A DNA stretch of 9,095 bases, from NCBI GenBank assembly GCA_937890355.1, contig CALACW010000046.1:1-9095 (forward strand), written 5' to 3'. Each line of letters opens with the position of its first letter. Within the stretch, counting starts at the first letter, position 1. This stretch comes from CALACW01 sp002431305. GTDB lineage: Bacteria; Bacillota; Clostridia; Oscillospirales; Acutalibacteraceae. The translations under genes and the position numbers were made by a program. Of this stretch, positions 7,155-9,095 are shown one piece after another. The notes below the pieces were generated by a model. The model was given only the letters and a program-made list of their open reading frames with translations. It was not told the DNA's origin and ran no database searches.

Positions 7155-7195
7155 TATTTTGTCTAAGCCTTATAATAAATTATTGTTTCTTTTTG

Positions 7196-7224
7196 TTGAC
7201 TCGTTCATATAAAAAATATATAAT
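7196..7224 (+). promoter_or_regulatory. Sigma-A promoter of the mreB-like/recD2 operon
   Basis: TTGACT (7196-7201) and a perfect TATAAT (7219-7224) are separated by exactly 17 bp, which is nearly consensus. Transcription should start near 7231, giving a leader of about 28 bases that includes the ribosome binding site GGGGAGG (7245-7251). The -35 box lies 41 bp downstream of the palindromic element. Confidence 0.85.
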
Positions 7225-7258
7225 ATAAATTGAATTTACTAAAAGGGGAGGTATGCTC

Positions 7259-8269
7259 ATGAGGATAGGCGTTGACCTCGGCAGCGCGAACATGCGCGCG
7301 TTCACCGAGAGCAAAAAAATCGTTTTTTCGTCGCCGTCGGTTGTCGCGTACGATTCGTACACGAAAAAGCCTGTCGCAATGGGCAAAGCCGCTCTGAACA
7401 TGACGGGCAGAACGCCCGATTCGATTGAGATTATCAATCCGCTTAAAGACGGCGTTATATATAACTATGACGCGACGGTTCAGATGATTAAATTTTTCCT
7501 CGGTAAGATATCGGGAATGGGAATTTTAAAAGACGACATCATGGCGGCTGTTCCGTCGACTATGACGCAGCTCGAAAAAATGGCGGTCATGGACGCGTTT
7601 TCCGACGCAGGCGCGGGCAGAATCTGTCTGATATCCGGCTCCATGGCGGCGGCTCTCGGCTCCGGAATCAGCATGAAAGAACCGCGCGGTACCATGTTTG
7701 TCGATATCGGCGCGGGAAGCGTTGACTCGGCTGTCGTTACAATGGGCGATATCGCCGTGTCGGAGTCCGTTAAGACCGGTTCTGACGACGTTACCGCAGA
7801 TATTATTAAATACTTAAAAAAAGAAAGAGACATTGACGTCGGCTGGCTGACCGCCGACGATATTAAGAAAAAAATCGCGGGAGCGGTCAAGAGAAGCGAA
7901 GCCGTCGCGCTCATTGCAAAGGGCAAAAACGCTATTTCGCAGTCGCCTATAAGCTTCGAAATTACGTCGACGGAGATTTATTTTGCCGTCAAAGACCGCG
8001 TTGACAGCCTGCTTAATTCTGTAAGAAAAGTTTTCTCCGTAACGCCACCGGAGCTTACCGCCGATATCTTCGATACGGGCATAGTCCTCACGGGCGGGGG
8101 CGCGCTTCTGTACGGAATCGACGAATATATAGAAAAAAGTACGGGCGTTAAAACGACGATAGCCGACGACGCGGAAAACTGCGTTATCAGGGGAGTCGGA
8201 AACGCGTTAAAGGACTTGAAATATTTAAGAAAGAACGGTTATATATTCAAATCGGGCGAGACGGACTGA
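7259..8269 (+). CDS. mreB: MreB/Mbl-family actin-like ATPase, divergent
   Basis: This 336-residue protein matches MreB in length and layout. MreB forms membrane-bound filaments that guide cell-wall synthesis in rod-shaped cells. ATG 7259 is preferred over ATG 7253 because GGGGAGG ends at 7251, only one base from 7253 but seven from 7259. Visible motifs are phosphate-1 GVDLGSANMRA (residues 4-14), GRTP and the family segment PLKDGVI, phosphate-2 VDIGAGSVDSA (148-158), PPELTADIFDTGIVLTGGGALL (in two parts, with the adenosine motif at 274-284), and a late GVGNAL. Oddly, the segment that in usual MreB reads EEPMAAAIGAG is here SGSMAAALGSG (126-136), so the conserved Glu linked to ATP hydrolysis is absent. 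Phosphate-2 also departs from GGGTTE. It is therefore probably a divergent MreB paralogue, perhaps slow or inactive in hydrolysis. No mreC or mreD follows; recD2 begins 30 bp downstream. G/C content is clearly higher than in the genes to the left. Confidence 0.85.
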   Translation: MRIGVDLGSANMRAFTESKKIVFSSPSVVAYDSYTKKPVAMGKAALNMTGRTPDSIEIINPLKDGVIYNYDATVQMIKFFLGKISGMGILKDDIMAAVPSTMTQLEKMAVMDAFSDAGAGRICLISGSMAAALGSGISMKEPRGTMFVDIGAGSVDSAVVTMGDIAVSESVKTGSDDVTADIIKYLKKERDIDVGWLTADDIKKKIAGAVKRSEAVALIAKGKNAISQSPISFEITSTEIYFAVKDRVDSLLNSVRKVFSVTPPELTADIFDTGIVLTGGGALLYGIDEYIEKSTGVKTTIADDAENCVIRGVGNALKDLKYLRKNGYIFKSGETD

Positions 8270-8299
8270 CGCGTTTCACCGACTGACCGGGTTATTATT

Positions 8300-9095
8300 A
8301 TGATTAGATACGATAATTCATCATGCGAATCGATTACGGGCGTCGTTGAGGGAGTTGTTTTCCGCAACGACTCCAATTCTTATACCGTGATGGACGTGTC
8401 GGTCAAGGGCGAGCTTGTAACATGCGTAGGAATTCTGCCCGAAATCGCGCCCGGCGAAAAGGTCGAAATGACCGGTCGGTGGGAGTCGCACCAGAGCTTC
8501 GGCAGACAGTTTAAAATATCCGAATTTAAAAGAACAATGCCCGAAAATTCGGCGCAGTTCTTAAAATACTTGGCCTCGGGAACGATTAAGGGCATAGGTC
8601 CGAAAACCGCGGGGTACATAGTCGAGCGTTTCGGCGACAGAACGTTTGAAGTCATAGAAAACGAACCCGAAAGACTTGCATTTATAAAGGGAATTTCAAA
8701 GGACAAGGCGAAGAAAATTTCCGCCGAATTCAAAAAGCAGTACGCCGTCAGAACGGTTATCGTCGGACTCGAAAAGTACGGGCTGTCAGCTTCTGAATGC
8801 GTCGAGGTGTTCAAGCATTTCGGCACAAATTCCGTCGAATTAATAAAAGAAAATCCGTACATACTCTGTCAGGCATTACGAACCGTCGACTTCGAACGTG
8901 CGGAAAATATCGCGCTGAAATTGGACGAACAACCGAAACCCGTTCACAGATTACGAGCGGGAATTACGCATGTCGTAAGCCATAATTTGTTAAACGGACA
9001 CACTTGCCTGCCCAAAGACAAGCTTCTGAACCCGTGCGCCGAGCTTTTATCCGTTTCGACGGACGATATTTCCGACTCGATAGACGAAATGGTCG
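8300..9095 (+). CDS. recD2: RecD2 ATP-dependent DNA helicase, N-terminal part (cut by window end)
   Basis: This open frame has 265 complete codons and runs off the window. It encodes the N-terminal region of the RecD2 (RecD/TraA) type of SF1B 5'-3' helicase, which works without RecBC and is linked to replication fork repair and mismatch repair. Residues 10-85 match the N-terminal OB-like domain (SITGVVEGVVFRNDSNSYTV; GRWESHQSFGRQFKISEF). Helix-hairpin-helix motifs follow at KGIGPKTAGYIVERFG (about 97-112) and KGISKDKAKKI (about 130-140), then FGTNSVELIKENPYIL, a typical RecD2 segment. The Walker A and other helicase motifs should lie beyond the window; the full protein is usually about 740 residues. 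The start is less certain because no strong ribosome binding site precedes it, but the N-terminus aligns with the family and the only upstream in-frame stop is that of the preceding gene. The 30-bp gap without terminator implies co-transcription or translational coupling. Confidence 0.93.
   Translation, partial: MIRYDNSSCESITGVVEGVVFRNDSNSYTVMDVSVKGELVTCVGILPEIAPGEKVEMTGRWESHQSFGRQFKISEFKRTMPENSAQFLKYLASGTIKGIGPKTAGYIVERFGDRTFEVIENEPERLAFIKGISKDKAKKISAEFKKQYAVRTVIVGLEKYGLSASECVEVFKHFGTNSVELIKENPYILCQALRTVDFERAENIALKLDEQPKPVHRLRAGITHVVSHNLLNGHTCLPKDKLLNPCAELLSVSTDDISDSIDEMV

Noticed and set aside
7019..7228. 69-codon + strand open frame in the intergenic region
   Set aside because: It lies across the palindromic element and the promoter of the next gene, has no ribosome binding site, and its product resembles nothing.
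7253..7258. ATG two codons upstream of the chosen mreB-like start
   Set aside because: It is only one base from the end of GGGGAGG, while ATG 7259 has a normal seven-base spacing and begins directly with the family's MRIGVDLG-type N-terminus.
8380..8985. Minus-strand (8380-8862) and + strand (8797-8985) open frames inside recD2
   Set aside because: They overlap the recD2 reading frame, which is clearly supported by family motifs, and lack start signals.

Overview
The window looks like chromosomal DNA of an anaerobic Clostridia species, most likely a Ruminococcus/Oscillospiraceae-type gut or rumen bacterium. This is inferred from four things: a giant secreted LRR_5 (BspA-like) protein that ends in a dockerin, clear Gram-positive style GGAGG ribosome binding sites and sigma-A promoters, an MreB-family gene beside recD2, and a nested-palindrome repeat of a kind common in such genomes. 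All genes are on the + strand.

Layout. Positions 1-168 are non-coding, with a probable terminator of an upstream gene (3-39) and a perfect 13-bp inverted repeat (92-121) before the first gene. At 169-984 lies a very AT-rich gene for a 271-residue cytoplasmic protein that I do not recognise. A promoter overlapping its end leads into the dominant feature, a 1957-residue secreted protein (1061-6934). Its order is signal peptide, LRR block 1, Cys-rich block 1, LRR block 2, Cys-rich block 2 with seven 41-residue units spaced exactly 123 bp, a short beta-rich linker, and a C-terminal type I-like dockerin. A strong terminator (6946-6986) follows. The 324 bp between this gene and the next also hold a 150-bp element bounded by perfect 26-bp inverted repeats (7005-7154) and a near-consensus sigma-A promoter (7196-7224). 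That promoter drives an MreB-family actin-like gene (7259-8269) and, 30 bp further on, the N-terminal third of a RecD2 helicase that runs off the window (8300-9095).

How the parts relate. The secreted protein is probably displayed or assembled outside the cell through its dockerin. LRR surfaces usually bind other proteins or ligands, and the Cys/His units could be small metal-binding modules. The mreB-like gene and recD2 are probably co-transcribed housekeeping genes and unrelated to the surface protein. Base composition rises sharply from left to right: 9 of 60 bases are G/C at 601-660, 23 of 60 at 1681-1740, 31 of 60 at 6741-6800 and 34 of 60 at 7621-7680. This suggests that the left part is accessory DNA next to a conserved block.

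I see no defence system, CRISPR array, tRNA, rRNA or transposase. The least explained items are the Cys/His unit array, the MreB-like protein lacking the usual catalytic glutamate, and the small nested palindromic element.
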